64,000 nt of DNA from Gemmatimonadaceae bacterium. Its GTDB lineage: Bacteria > Gemmatimonadota > Gemmatimonadetes > Gemmatimonadales > Gemmatimonadaceae. The number at the start of each line of letters is the position of its first letter. Position 1 is the first letter of the stretch. The notes below the pieces were generated by a model. It was given only the letters and a program-made list of their open reading frames with translations. It was not told the origin of the DNA and did not search any database. The stretch is from assembly GCA_030835125.1 (NCBI GenBank), contig JAUQWM010000063.1, positions 186,001 through 250,000 of the forward strand. Reading direction: 5' to 3'. The translations under genes and the position numbers were made by a program. Below are positions 34,668 to 43,721 of this stretch, in pieces.

Positions 34668-36212
34668 ATGAACGCGAGAATCCTCCTGGTGGCCGTCGCC
34701 GCGATCACGCCGGCGACGTCGACCGCCCAGCAGTTCCGCGCCGACGAGGCGACCATCTCCGAGATTCACGCTGCGATGGCCGGCGGGCGCCTGACCTGCC
34801 GCGACCTGGTCACCCAGTACCTCGCGCGCATCGCCGCCTACGACAAGGCGGGACCCGCCATCAATGCGATCGTGGTCGTGAACCCGAACGCCATCGAGGT
34901 CGCCGACTCCCTCGATCGCCGGTTCAGGAGCGAAGGCCGGACCGGGCCCCTTCACTGCATCCCCATCGTGGTGAAGGACAACATGCAGACGACCGACCTG
35001 CCCACGACGGCGGGATCGCTCGCCTTTCAGGGCTGGATCCCGAAGAAGGACGCCTTCCAGGTGCGGCGCATCCGCGAAGCCGGCGCGATCGTGATCGCCA
35101 AGACGAACATGGCCGAGTTCGCGTTCTCACCGTACGAGACGGTCAGTTCGATTCTCCCCGGCTACACGAAGAACCCCTACGCGCTCGATCGCGTCACGGC
35201 GGGATCAAGTGGGGGCACCGCCGCCGCCGTCGCAGCGGGGTTCGGTACCCTTGGACTCGGAACCGACACGGGGAACTCCATCCGGGGACCGTCATCCCAC
35301 CAGGCCCTCGTCGGCATCCGGTCCACCATGGGCCTGACGAGCCGCGCCGGTGTGGTTCCTCTCTTCCTCGTGCAGGACATCGCCGGACCCATGGCGCGGA
35401 CGGTGGCCGACGCGGCGGCGGTGCTGCAGGTCGTGGCCGGAGAGGATCCCGACGATCCGGCGACGGCCGCCAGCCGCGGCCGCCCGACTCCGGATTACCT
35501 GGCCGCGCTCGACCGCGATGGCCTCCGCGGGGCGCGCATCGCAATCCTCCGCCAGGCCTGGGAGTCGCCCGGCAACGACAGCCAAGTGACCGCGGTCTTC
35601 GAGCGCGCGGTGGCCGACCTGCGAAAGGCCGGCGCGACGGTACTCGATTCCTTCGCGCTGCCCACGCTCGATTCACTGCGGCGGACCCAGCGTGGCGGTT
35701 GCCTCCAGTTCAAGTACGACCTCAACCGGTTCCTCGAAGCACTCGGCAACGACGGACCCCCGCTGCGCTCACTCGAGGCGATCATCCGCTCGAACCGCTA
35801 CCACCCGACGGTCCAGCGCCGGCTCGAGCAGGAGCAACTGGCAGAAGTCCCGCCCGAGGAATCACCGGGGTGCAAGTCGCGGGATGAGTTCCGCGCCGCA
35901 CTGCGCACGACCATCGTGCAGGCCATGGATGGCGCCCGCGTCGACGCGCTCATCTATCCGACCTGGAGCAACCCGCCCCGCCTCATCGGGGACCTCAACT
36001 CTCCCCATGGGAACAACTCCCCCTTCTACTCACCCAGCACCGGGTTCCCGGCGATGACGGTCCCGATGGGCTATTCGCGCGGCAGCCTGCCGGCGGGAAT
36101 GACCTTCTTCGGCCGGCCGTGGAGTGAGGCGACTCTCATTCGATTGGCCTTCGCGTACGAGCAGGCGACGCATCACCGCAGGGCTCCGGCGAGCACGCCC
36201 GCGCTCCGGTAA
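34668..36212 (+). CDS. Exported amidase (amidase signature family)
   Basis: 514 residues from the ATG at 34668, which opens a signal peptide (ILLVAVAAITPATSTAQQ). The Ser-cisSer-Lys triad is complete: Lys in IVVKDN, cis-Ser in GSSGGTAAAVAAG and the nucleophile in TGNSIRGPSS. The GNS in place of GGS is a small deviation. It hydrolyses amide bonds of unknown substrates in the periplasm and follows the peptide transporter genes by 52 bp. Confidence 0.87.
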   Translation: MNARILLVAVAAITPATSTAQQFRADEATISEIHAAMAGGRLTCRDLVTQYLARIAAYDKAGPAINAIVVVNPNAIEVADSLDRRFRSEGRTGPLHCIPIVVKDNMQTTDLPTTAGSLAFQGWIPKKDAFQVRRIREAGAIVIAKTNMAEFAFSPYETVSSILPGYTKNPYALDRVTAGSSGGTAAAVAAGFGTLGLGTDTGNSIRGPSSHQALVGIRSTMGLTSRAGVVPLFLVQDIAGPMARTVADAAAVLQVVAGEDPDDPATAASRGRPTPDYLAALDRDGLRGARIAILRQAWESPGNDSQVTAVFERAVADLRKAGATVLDSFALPTLDSLRRTQRGGCLQFKYDLNRFLEALGNDGPPLRSLEAIIRSNRYHPTVQRRLEQEQLAEVPPEESPGCKSRDEFRAALRTTIVQAMDGARVDALIYPTWSNPPRLIGDLNSPHGNNSPFYSPSTGFPAMTVPMGYSRGSLPAGMTFFGRPWSEATLIRLAFAYEQATHHRRAPASTPALR

Positions 36213-36232
36213 GCGCGGCGACATATTCCGGC

Positions 36233-37306
36233 ATGGCGATCATCCCGCTCTACGGGCACGAGGTCATCCGGGAACGGCTGCTGCCGCGTATCGTGGCCGG
36301 CACGCTTCCCCAGAGCCTGTTGTTGCACGGGCCGGCGGGCGTGGGGAAGCAGCGGTTGGCGCTCTGGATCGCCCAGTCCCTGCTGTGCGCCTCGGACGCG
36401 CCGCCGTGCGGAAAGTGCCGGGAGTGCCGGTATGCGCAGGACCTCACCCACCCGGACCTCACCTGGATCTTCCCTCGACCACGACCGAAGGGGAGCGACA
36501 GTGACCCGGAGGATATCGCCGAGGACCTGCAGGACGAGATCGCGAAGCGGGCAGGACGACACGGTCTGTACGCGGTCCCCGCCGGCACCGAGGGGATCTA
36601 CGTCGCGACCGTCCGGTTCCTCGTCAGGCAGGCCTCCCGGACCCCGGCGTTGGCCCGCCGGAAAGTGTTCGTGGTCGGGGACACGGACCGGATGGCGCAG
36701 CAGGAAGGCGCCGAGGTCGCCGCCAACGCGTTCCTCAAGCTGCTCGAAGAGCCACCCGCCGACACCTGGGTCATCGCCACCACGAGCGCGGTGGGGTCCC
36801 TCCTGCCGACGATCCGCTCGCGCGTCGTGAGCGTCCGCGTGCCGCGACTCGACGACTCGGCGATGCAGGCGTTCATGGCGGACCCCGCGGTAGTGGAAGC
36901 CCTGGGCAAGGCGGACCTCCCTGCGGGTGAGCGCGAGAGACTCCTGCTGGCCCAGGGCGCGCCTGGGGTGCTGCTGTCGTCCACGGTCCGGAAGTCGGCG
37001 GTGGACGACGCCCGGAGGTTCATTGACGCGGCGACCTCCGGCAATCGCGCAGAGTTGTTGAAGCTGGCCTTCGTGCAGGGGCACAGCGGCGCCCGGGGCG
37101 CCTTCTCCGACATCCTCGACGCCCTGACCCTGGCCTTGTATGACCGGATGAAGGTCGGCACCCAGCGCGCCGACGCGGCGGTGTCGAGCGGAGCGAGCCG
37201 GGCGATCGACCTGGTCGAGGAAGCCAAGCGCCTGGCCGACGCGAACGTGAGCCCGTTGCTGATCTCCGCGAGACTGCTGACGGACCTCTCCCGCGTCCTC
37301 CACTAG
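36233..37306 (+). CDS. holB: DNA polymerase III, delta prime subunit
   Basis: 357 residues. Walker A is GPAGVGKQR near residue 35, zinc cysteines are in CGKCRECR, and a sensor-like LLEEPPADTWVIATTS and SRVVSVRVP follow. It is part of the clamp loader, with DnaX and HolA encoded elsewhere. The 3' domain is divergent, as usual for delta prime. It lies 20 bp after the amidase gene and is followed by moaC. Confidence 0.85.
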   Translation: MAIIPLYGHEVIRERLLPRIVAGTLPQSLLLHGPAGVGKQRLALWIAQSLLCASDAPPCGKCRECRYAQDLTHPDLTWIFPRPRPKGSDSDPEDIAEDLQDEIAKRAGRHGLYAVPAGTEGIYVATVRFLVRQASRTPALARRKVFVVGDTDRMAQQEGAEVAANAFLKLLEEPPADTWVIATTSAVGSLLPTIRSRVVSVRVPRLDDSAMQAFMADPAVVEALGKADLPAGERERLLLAQGAPGVLLSSTVRKSAVDDARRFIDAATSGNRAELLKLAFVQGHSGARGAFSDILDALTLALYDRMKVGTQRADAAVSSGASRAIDLVEEAKRLADANVSPLLISARLLTDLSRVLH

Positions 37307-37337
37307 CACGCGCCCCAGGTCTCCAACCTCCCTTCTC

Positions 37338-37814
37338 ATGTCTCATTTCGACGAGTCCGGTCGCGCCCGCATGGTGGACATCTCGGCCAAGCCGGTCACT
37401 GAACGGCTGGCCCGTGCGCAGGGGGTGATCCGGATGCGTCCCGAGACCCTGGCTGCCATCCGCGAGGGAGTGACGCGGAAGGGAGACGTGATCTCGGTGG
37501 CCCGGGTCGCCGGCATCCTGGCCGCCAAGAGAACGGCCGAGCTCATCCCGCTCTGTCACCCGATCCCGCTGACCGACATCGACCTAACGATTGAGGCCGA
37601 TGAATCACTTCCGGGCTTGCGCGTAACGGGCTCGGCCAAAACGGCAGCCCAGACTGGCGTCGAAATGGAGGCTGTCGTCGCCGTGTCTGTGACCTTGATC
37701 ACAATCTTCGACATGGTGAAGGGGTTGGATCGGGACCTCGTGATCGGCGAGATTTCGATCGTTGAGAAGCAGGGTGGAAAGAGCGGCCACTGGGTTCGTG
37801 GCCAAACGGGCTGA
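37338..37814 (+). CDS. moaC: Cyclic pyranopterin monophosphate synthase
   Basis: 158 residues, the usual length. ELIPLCHPIPL is the family signature, and GVEMEAVVAVSVTLITIFDM is the second conserved block. It converts the MoaA product to cyclic pyranopterin monophosphate in molybdenum cofactor synthesis. A CCTAACG word encodes Leu-Thr at DIDLTIE in a different frame from the usual Leu-Gly reading. No other moa gene is near. Confidence 0.95.
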   Translation: MSHFDESGRARMVDISAKPVTERLARAQGVIRMRPETLAAIREGVTRKGDVISVARVAGILAAKRTAELIPLCHPIPLTDIDLTIEADESLPGLRVTGSAKTAAQTGVEMEAVVAVSVTLITIFDMVKGLDRDLVIGEISIVEKQGGKSGHWVRGQTG

Positions 37815-37892
37815 TCGCCCGCACCCGGCGCGACGATCACCGAGCCTGGCCCGGGGTATCGGCCTGGACTCGACGCCAATAGAGGGGGCCCC

Positions 37893-38567
37893 ATGAAGGA
37901 CCTTCGAGGTACCTACGTGCATTATGGCGACGTCCTGCGGCGTCGCCGTCGGGTGCGTGCAGGCATCATGCTGGCGGGCCTGGTGGTGGCAGCGGTCCTT
38001 GGCACGCGGACCTGGGAACCCACCGTGGCCGCCGCCGCGGGCTCCACGACCGCCGTGACCGTCGGTGAGCGCCTGGGACTGGGCCTGTCTGCGCCAGCCG
38101 GCCTGGAGAGCGCCCAGCTCGAACGCTGGCATGCGATTCACAATTACTCCCGTCGTCACCGGATCACGAGCGACCTTTCGGCCGCCATCTATGACGCGGC
38201 GGTCGCCGAGGGCATCGATCCCGCCCTGGCCTTTCCGCTGGTCCGTCTCGAGAGCCGGTTCAACGAGAAGGCACTCAGTCCGGTTGGCGCGGTCGGGCTC
38301 ACGCAGCTCATGGTGAATACGGCGCGAGGCTACATCCCGGGCGTCACGCGCGAGGACCTGTATGACCGCGACCTGAACCTGACCATCGGGTTCCGGCACC
38401 TTCGCGGCCTCATCAAGACGTACGGCAGCGTGCAGCTCGCGCTGCTGGTCTACAATCGCGGGGGCGAAGCTGTTGCCCTCGACCGTGAACTGGGCCTCGA
38501 TCCGTCGAATGGCTATGACCGGATCGTCCTGAAAGGCTATCGCGGGAAGGGCGTATTGAACGACTGA
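37893..38567 (+). CDS. Membrane-anchored lytic transglycosylase (SLT domain)
   Basis: 224 residues. There is a cytoplasmic basic start, one membrane segment (AGIMLAGLVVAAVLGT), then an SLT domain with catalytic Glu in VRLESRFNEKALSPVGAVGLTQLM and a typical LLVYNRGGEAV end. It cleaves peptidoglycan glycan strands in the periplasm. The partner gene on the opposite strand is another transglycosylase. Confidence 0.85.
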   Translation: MKDLRGTYVHYGDVLRRRRRVRAGIMLAGLVVAAVLGTRTWEPTVAAAAGSTTAVTVGERLGLGLSAPAGLESAQLERWHAIHNYSRRHRITSDLSAAIYDAAVAEGIDPALAFPLVRLESRFNEKALSPVGAVGLTQLMVNTARGYIPGVTREDLYDRDLNLTIGFRHLRGLIKTYGSVQLALLVYNRGGEAVALDRELGLDPSNGYDRIVLKGYRGKGVLND

Positions 38568-38591
38568 CGCGACCCGGAATCGCGTCGGACG

Positions 38592-38624
38592 TGCGGCCGG
38601 ATCCTCTCAAGGGGTCCGGCCGCA
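38592..38624. terminator. Bidirectional terminator hairpin
   Basis: TGCGGCCGGA (38592-38601) pairs with TCCGGCCGCA (38615-38624), a perfect 10-bp stem, between two convergent transglycosylase genes. There is only a weak T-rich tail (CCATTTC). Confidence 0.6.
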
Positions 38625-38703
38625 ATCCATTTCAGGAGGCCCAGCGCGTGGGATCGGTGATCCTGCTCAGCGCCGCCGCGATATGGGCCGAGGGCTCGCT
38701 GCC

Positions 38704-40149
38704 CTACCGCACCCGGATCGATTGCCCAGGATAGATCACGTTCTTCCTGAGCTTGTTCAGCGACATCAGGCGGGCCACCGAGACACCGTTCCGCTTTGCG
38801 ATGTGGGAAAGGGTCTCGCCCTTCCGCACCACGTGGACCCCGTTCACCGCCGACCCGTAGCGCTCCAGCGACGGGTCCGCGACCGCAAAGGCGCCGCTGA
38901 TCGCGAGCTTCGTCGGCACGTTGATCGATGTGCCCGCGGCGATCTTCGTTCCCCGCAGGCGGGGGTTGTACCACCGGAGTTGGCTCGACGTGATCCCGTA
39001 TCCCTTGGCCATCGTCGCCAGCGTCGTGGCCTTCTTCACCTTCACGGTCCTCCAGGCCGACCTGACCGAATCGGGAATGGCGAGGAAATCGGACGCGAAC
39101 GTTTCCGTCGCGTAGCCCAGCGGGACCCGGACCCACGTCTCGCCCTCGGGTGGCGTGGCACCACGCAGCAGGTGCGGATTGTGCTCGCGCAGCGAGTCCA
39201 GCGGGACGCCGGTGGCGATGGTGAGCGAGGCGATCGCGGTCGCCGGGGGCACGAGGAGCGAGTCGTAGGCGTACGGCGCCACCGAGTCGAAGGTGAGCCC
39301 GTACTTCCATGGCTCCTTGCCGATGGCGGCCGCGGCAATCAGTTGCGGCACGTAGTTCATCGTCTCGCTGCGCAACGCCCTGGTCTCGGCCAGTGCGAAG
39401 AACTGGTCCTCGCCCTCGCTGTCGGCAACGTCATCCGCGTAGCGGGTGAGTCCGCGGGAAACACGGGCTGGCCCGCCGTTGTAGGCGGCGGCAGCCAGGT
39501 AGTAGGACCCGAACTGGTCGTGGAGCGAGGACAGGAACTTCGCGGCGGCCTTCGTCGAGCGCATCGGATCACGTCGCTCGTCGACCCACCAGTCGACCTT
39601 GAGCCCGACGCCGCGGGCGGTCGCGGTCATGAACTGCCACATGCCCACCGCCGCCGCGCGTGAGTACGCGTGGGGGTCGTACCCGCTCTCGACCAGGCCC
39701 AGGTAGTACATGTCCTCGGGAATGCCCGCTTCGCGGAACACGCGCCGCACCATCGGCTCGTACTTCATGCCTCGCTGCATCCACGACTGGATCCGGTCGC
39801 GTGCCACGCCCGTGAACCGGCGGACGTAGAAGTCGACGCGGTCGTGGGACAGGTAGGAACGAACCTCGATGTCCCACGACGCGTCGGCGGGAGGCGCGGG
39901 CGGTGTTTCGGGGACGTCGATCGTGGCCGCGGATTCCTCGACGGCGAGGCCGGTAGGCGGAGCCTCCACCGATTCCTTGAGCGTGACGGCCGAGTCCCGT
40001 GCGTCGTTGCCCAACTGCTCCATCGCCGCCGGTATGGTCAACACGACCGAATCCGGAACCGCGGTGGGTGCCGTCGTCACCTGCGGACCCGGCAGGCAGG
40101 CAGCGGTGCAAAGAACCGCGAACAGCGAGAGGGCGTGGCGACCGGGCAT
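38704..40149 (-). CDS. mltD: Membrane-bound lytic murein transglycosylase D, LysM
   Basis: 481 residues from the ATG at 40149, with lipobox FAVLCTAAC. The catalytic Glu is in YLGLVESGYDPHAYSRAAAVGMWQFM, the MltD-type SLT motif, and AAAAYNGGPARV follows. Two LysM repeats lie in the C-terminal half: one near VKVKKATTLATMAKGYGI, the other VVRKGETLSHIAKRNGVSV to the end. It binds and cleaves peptidoglycan at the outer membrane. Confidence 0.92.
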   Translation of the reverse strand: MPGRHALSLFAVLCTAACLPGPQVTTAPTAVPDSVVLTIPAAMEQLGNDARDSAVTLKESVEAPPTGLAVEESAATIDVPETPPAPPADASWDIEVRSYLSHDRVDFYVRRFTGVARDRIQSWMQRGMKYEPMVRRVFREAGIPEDMYYLGLVESGYDPHAYSRAAAVGMWQFMTATARGVGLKVDWWVDERRDPMRSTKAAAKFLSSLHDQFGSYYLAAAAYNGGPARVSRGLTRYADDVADSEGEDQFFALAETRALRSETMNYVPQLIAAAAIGKEPWKYGLTFDSVAPYAYDSLLVPPATAIASLTIATGVPLDSLREHNPHLLRGATPPEGETWVRVPLGYATETFASDFLAIPDSVRSAWRTVKVKKATTLATMAKGYGITSSQLRWYNPRLRGTKIAAGTSINVPTKLAISGAFAVADPSLERYGSAVNGVHVVRKGETLSHIAKRNGVSVARLMSLNKLRKNVIYPGQSIRVR

Positions 40150-40279
40150 GGCGTCGTGGGCTGAAGGCTGCAGGTGATCGGGCGACGTTCCGGTCCGGCC
40201 TATCTTACGCCTCGCACATCCCCCCGCCACCCATGCCCCGTTTGATGGATCCGGGCGCCCAGGGGTTTACCGCGGGGAC

Positions 40280-40747
40280 CTAATCGTCCTGCGGGGTCCC
40301 GAGCAGGCGGTTCGTGGCCTGCAGCGTGGCCAGGACGACACTGCGCAGCGCGTCTCCCTCGGCCAGCCTGCACCCGACGAGTTGCGTCGGCTTCCCGTCG
40401 CGGCGCGACATGACGCTCACCAGCACCACGTTGGCGTCGAACGCCCGCACGGATTTCACGCCCACCAGCTCGAAGACCTCGGAGTGCTGGGTGAACTCCG
40501 CCAGCGCCTTGAGGGTGGCCTCGACGGCGAGCCGCAGGTCAGCCCAGGAACTCGAAACGCCCTCGGCGCGGCCGACGTACTTCCGGCCTTCCTTCCACTC
40601 GAGGGTGACGGTGGCGCCGCCAAGCCCCGACGGGTACTTCCGGAAATCGAACGCCGCGAATCGCAGCCGATCGGCGTGCGAAAGGGGAAACTCCACCGGT
40701 CCGGCTGAATCCTGGGACTGTGGCACGGTGGTGGGCGTGAAGGTCAT
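40280..40747 (-). CDS. Conserved hypothetical protein with a LeuA-dimer-like domain
   Basis: 155 residues from the ATG at 40747; an upstream GTG/ATG would add 18 residues. The C-terminal half has strand-helix-strand spacing like the LeuA allosteric/dimerisation domain: VGRAEGVSSSWADLRLAVEATLKAL, FELVGVKSV, NVVLVSVMSR, LVGCRLAEGDALRSVVLATLQATNRLL. This likeness is by eye only. No LeuA catalytic barrel is present, so it would be a stand-alone regulatory domain if correct. Confidence 0.4.
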   Translation of the reverse strand: MTFTPTTVPQSQDSAGPVEFPLSHADRLRFAAFDFRKYPSGLGGATVTLEWKEGRKYVGRAEGVSSSWADLRLAVEATLKALAEFTQHSEVFELVGVKSVRAFDANVVLVSVMSRRDGKPTQLVGCRLAEGDALRSVVLATLQATNRLLGTPQDD

Positions 40748-40848
40748 TTGACGCTGGTTCTGGAAGTCCTGTTGCCATACGACCGACGACGTTCGAGGCA
40801 ACGTCCCCGGGGATTGCCGACCTGGCGCGAGCGGCGTAAATCGCGCGC

Positions 40849-41742
40849 ATGGTGATCCGCGTCCTGTTTCTCATGGCACTCATCGCGCAGTCCGCGGCCG
40901 GGCAGGACCCGGCTGCCCTCCTCCGGGACCGGGTCGTGGCCCGCATCGACGCGGTCCCCGGCGCCACGGTCGGGGTCGTCTTCCGGGAAGTCGGCGGGGG
41001 AGCCGCCATCTTCGTGAACCCGGACTCGGTCTTTCATGCGGCCAGCACCATGAAGGTACCGGTGATGATCGAGTACTTCCGGGGCGTGGATGCGCGGCGG
41101 ATCCGGCGAGACCAGGACCTGCTGCTCGACACCGTGTTCACCTCGATCGTCGACGGGTCGCCCTATGCGCTGAGCGCCAGCGTGGACTCCGACAGCACCG
41201 TGTTCGCGCGGGTCGGCCAGCGGGTGCCCCTGCGCTGGCTGGTGGACCGGATGATCGTGCGCTCGAGCAACCTGGCGACCAACACCCTGATCGCGCTGCT
41301 GGACGCGCGGAAGGTGGACGCCACCGCAGCGTCGTTAGGCACGCGGTCGATGAAGGTGCTCCGCGGGGTGGAGGACGGCAAGGCCTTCCAGGCGGGGCTG
41401 AACAACCAGGCCTCGCCGCGCGACCTCGCGACGCTGCTCGAGGCCATCGAGGCCGGCAAGGCGGCGTCGCGGGAGAGCTGCCGCGAGATGATCGGCATCC
41501 TGGCATCGCAGGAGTTCAACACCGAGATCCCGGCCGGCCTTCCGGGCGGAGTGCGCGTCGCCCACAAGACCGGGTGGATCACGGGCGTCCTGCACGACGC
41601 GGCGCTGGTCTACCCCGAGCGGCGGAAGCCGTACGTGCTGGTCGTGATGACGAAGGGGATCCCGGACCGCGCGGTGGCGCGCCAGCTCATCGCGGACATC
41701 TCACGGCTGGTCTGGGAGGCTATCCCTGCCTTCCCCCGTTGA
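40849..41742 (+). CDS. Class A beta-lactamase-like serine hydrolase, exported
   Basis: 297 residues. Signal peptide VLFLMALIAQSAAGQ. Class A motifs are present in order: STMK (nucleophile Ser and Lys), SSN in RSSNLATNTL (SDN position) and HKTG in AHKTGWITG. An omega-loop Glu lies at GVEDGKAFQ. It could be a beta-lactamase or a related D,D-peptidase-like hydrolase; the SSN in place of SDN is seen in such outliers. A TTAGGC word encodes Leu-Gly at ASLGTR. Confidence 0.8.
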   Translation: MVIRVLFLMALIAQSAAGQDPAALLRDRVVARIDAVPGATVGVVFREVGGGAAIFVNPDSVFHAASTMKVPVMIEYFRGVDARRIRRDQDLLLDTVFTSIVDGSPYALSASVDSDSTVFARVGQRVPLRWLVDRMIVRSSNLATNTLIALLDARKVDATAASLGTRSMKVLRGVEDGKAFQAGLNNQASPRDLATLLEAIEAGKAASRESCREMIGILASQEFNTEIPAGLPGGVRVAHKTGWITGVLHDAALVYPERRKPYVLVVMTKGIPDRAVARQLIADISRLVWEAIPAFPR

Positions 41743-41753
41743 ACCCCCTTCAG

Positions 41754-41826
41754 CCAGGGACTATCCCCTGGACTGCAGAGACGAGAAAAGACAGGGATTC
41801 CTGTTCATGAGTCCCTGAACAGGAAT
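41754..41826. terminator. Structured convergent intergenic region with two hairpins
   Basis: CCAGGG (41754-41759) pairs with CCCTGG (41766-41771). A stronger hairpin follows: ATTCCTGTTCA (41797-41807) with TGAACAGGAAT (41816-41826), 11 bp. An alternative pairing of CAGGGA with TCCCTG overlaps the second hairpin. It sits between the convergent beta-lactamase-like and DinB genes. Confidence 0.6.
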
Positions 41827-41879
41827 GCGCAAAGAAGGCGGAAATGGGCTCACCGGACGCCGGGCCGCACCGCCGGCGG

Positions 41880-42422
41880 CTAGCCGCCGACGGATTGCCG
41901 GATCCGCTCGAGCTGGTTCAGGTGCAGGATGTCGTGGCCGGCGTAGAGCCTGCACTGGTGGCCCAGCGTCTCCTCGCCACGCTCGACGTGGATCCCGACC
42001 CGCCGCAGGTCCTCGGGCGAGGCCCGGTCGATGAGACGCAAGTTCGCGCGCCGGAGGACCGTGAACATCTCGACCGAGTCCGCCGGCTCGATGTCGGCGT
42101 AGCCGAGCCGCCGAGCCCACGCATCCTGGTCGTAGCCGGTGAGCGAAGGACGGTCCTGGGCGAGGATCAGCCGCAGGCGCCACCCCCACACGAGGTCCGA
42201 ATCGGCGAGGTGGGCGAGCACCTGTCCCATCGACCACTTGCCCGGCGCCTCGGGGCGAAGGAGCACGTCGCGTGGGATGGATGCAAGCGTTCGCGCCAGC
42301 GAGTCGGGCGTGGCACGGAGCACGGTGACAGGATCCTGGTCGCCGAGGAGGTCGAGGATGGCGGCGATGTAGGCGCGAGCGTGCTCAGCCGCGGCACCGG
42401 CAGGATTGGTGAAGACGGACAT
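41880..42422 (-). CDS. DinB/YfiT-like metal-binding protein
   Basis: 180 residues. Four-helix bundle with metal ligands in VLAHLADSD and GHDILHLNQL, typical of the DinB superfamily; these enzymes include thiol-dependent transferases. It lacks the FGE domain of EgtB. A heptamer array lies 7 bp before the start codon (minus strand). Confidence 0.75.
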   Translation of the reverse strand: MSVFTNPAGAAAEHARAYIAAILDLLGDQDPVTVLRATPDSLARTLASIPRDVLLRPEAPGKWSMGQVLAHLADSDLVWGWRLRLILAQDRPSLTGYDQDAWARRLGYADIEPADSVEMFTVLRRANLRLIDRASPEDLRRVGIHVERGEETLGHQCRLYAGHDILHLNQLERIRQSVGG

Positions 42423-42429
42423 GGGATCG

Positions 42430-42464
42430 CAGATTGCAGATTGCAGATTGCAGAGTGCAGAGCC
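42430..42464. repeat. Heptamer array, CAGATTG/CAGAGTG, 5 units
   Basis: Three CAGATTG, then CAGAGTG and CAGAGCC. It lies just upstream of the DinB start codon. The same family in reverse orientation lies at 43839-43880 beyond the plug-like gene. Confidence 0.85.
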
Positions 42465-42493
42465 GATGGGGCGCTCCTGATGGTTGATAACGA

Positions 42494-42530
42494 TGGGCGA
42501 GGGGGGATTTGAACTCCAGACCTCCGTCTC
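42494..42530 (-). pseudogene. tRNA 3'-end remnant
   Basis: Read on the minus strand, the segment ends TTCAAAT, CCCCC, CTCGCCC, A: a T-loop, the 3' side of a T-stem, an acceptor strand and a discriminator base. The T-stem pairs only 3 of 5 and no matching 5' acceptor (GGGCGAG) is found within the next 150 bp upstream, so it is not an intact tRNA. It could be a trace of integration at a tRNA gene. Confidence 0.4.
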
Positions 42531-42641
42531 CGTTTTCCGGGGGCATTGAGTGCACAGGAGGTCCCGGAGTGGGGCGGCGGGTTCGGTTGTCGGTGGCAAG
42601 CGGGCAGTGGGGCAGGAACTCGTCAGGGGGATCATGATTCA

Positions 42642-43721
42642 ATGATTCGACACGGTTTCATCCCGTTATGCATCATCGCGGCGATGGCGGTCTCTCCGCA
42701 CGCTGCGAGCGCGCAGGTCGAGTTGCGCGGCCGCGTCGTGACCGCTGACAGCCAACCGGTAGCCGGCGCCACGGTGACCCTCACTGGAGTCCGGTACACC
42801 GTCACGACGGACAGCGCCGGCGCCTTCGTGCTGGCCGGCACGCCGGGAAGCACCCTCGCGCTCCGGCTGCGCGCGACGGGATTCCGGGAGTCTTCACCCT
42901 CCGTGGTCCTCCCGCGCGGTCGTTCGCTTGTGCGTGACTTCGTGCTCGTGTCCGAGGAGGCGGGCCCCGCGGAGATGAACCCGTCGGACCAGGTCCTTCG
43001 TATCCAGGTGAAGACGGAGGAGGGAGAGCCGATCAGCTACACGAATCTCCAGGTCAACGGAGGACGACGGCTCGTCGCCAATGACTCCGGGTGGTTTTCC
43101 GTACCCATCACGGTTTCAAGACGCACATCGCTGCTGTTCCGTCGTATCGGCTTCGAACCGGCCGAGCTGGTCCTGACCACGATGCCCGATACCGTCGTTC
43201 GCGTCCAGATGAAATCCGTGGCGCGCACGCTCGAGACACAGGTCGTAACCGTGCGATCGCCGTTCGCGCGGCTCGAGATGGGCGGTTTCTATGCGAGAAT
43301 GGCCGAAGTGGAGAACGGCGCGCGGGTGGGGTGGTTTGTCACTCCCGAAGAACTCGAGGTGCGCCGGCACCAGAACGTGACCGACGCCGTCAGGCACTTT
43401 CCCAGCATCCGCTTGTCGCCAATCGACGACGGCAAGGTGGTGGTCGTCGGTGGCCTGCCGATGACCTGGTCCGATGGGATGCCGCTGGCCCGCAAGTTCC
43501 GCATCGAGGACGCCGACGGCTGTCCGCTGACTGTCTTTCTGGATCGACAGCGCATCCAGCCAAGCATGGTGGGACTGAAGCCTGTGGACGAGGAGATCAA
43601 CACCCTCGTTCAGGTCCAGTCAGTCGCGGGGATCGAGGTATACCCACGCGTGACCAGTGCGCCGCCAGGCTTTGTCGCCATGGGCGGAACGTGCGGCGTG
43701 GTCCTCATCTGGTCGAAGTAG
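42642..43721 (+). CDS. Exported plug-like protein with two CarboxypepD_reg domains (isolated paralogue)
   Basis: 359 residues from the ATG at 42642, which has a GGGGGATC-type ribosome binding site. Signal peptide FIPLCIIAAMAVSPHAASAQ. It has two Ig-like regulatory domains (LRGRVVTADSQPVAGATVTL; LRIQVKTEEGEPISYTNLQVNGG), then WFVTPEELEVRRHQNVTDAV, GCPLTVFLDRQRI, AGIEVYPRV and the ending GTCGVVLIWSK. It is the plus-strand relative of 28137-29219, 13 kb away. It lies between inverted heptamer arrays and between a tRNA remnant and tRNA-Lys, which suggests it moved as a unit. Confidence 0.75.
   Translation: MIRHGFIPLCIIAAMAVSPHAASAQVELRGRVVTADSQPVAGATVTLTGVRYTVTTDSAGAFVLAGTPGSTLALRLRATGFRESSPSVVLPRGRSLVRDFVLVSEEAGPAEMNPSDQVLRIQVKTEEGEPISYTNLQVNGGRRLVANDSGWFSVPITVSRRTSLLFRRIGFEPAELVLTTMPDTVVRVQMKSVARTLETQVVTVRSPFARLEMGGFYARMAEVENGARVGWFVTPEELEVRRHQNVTDAVRHFPSIRLSPIDDGKVVVVGGLPMTWSDGMPLARKFRIEDADGCPLTVFLDRQRIQPSMVGLKPVDEEINTLVQVQSVAGIEVYPRVTSAPPGFVAMGGTCGVVLIWSK

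Noticed and set aside
42490-42640. Intact tRNA gene
   Set aside because: Only a T-loop and 3' acceptor strand are seen; the T-stem has two mismatches and no 5' half pairs with it.
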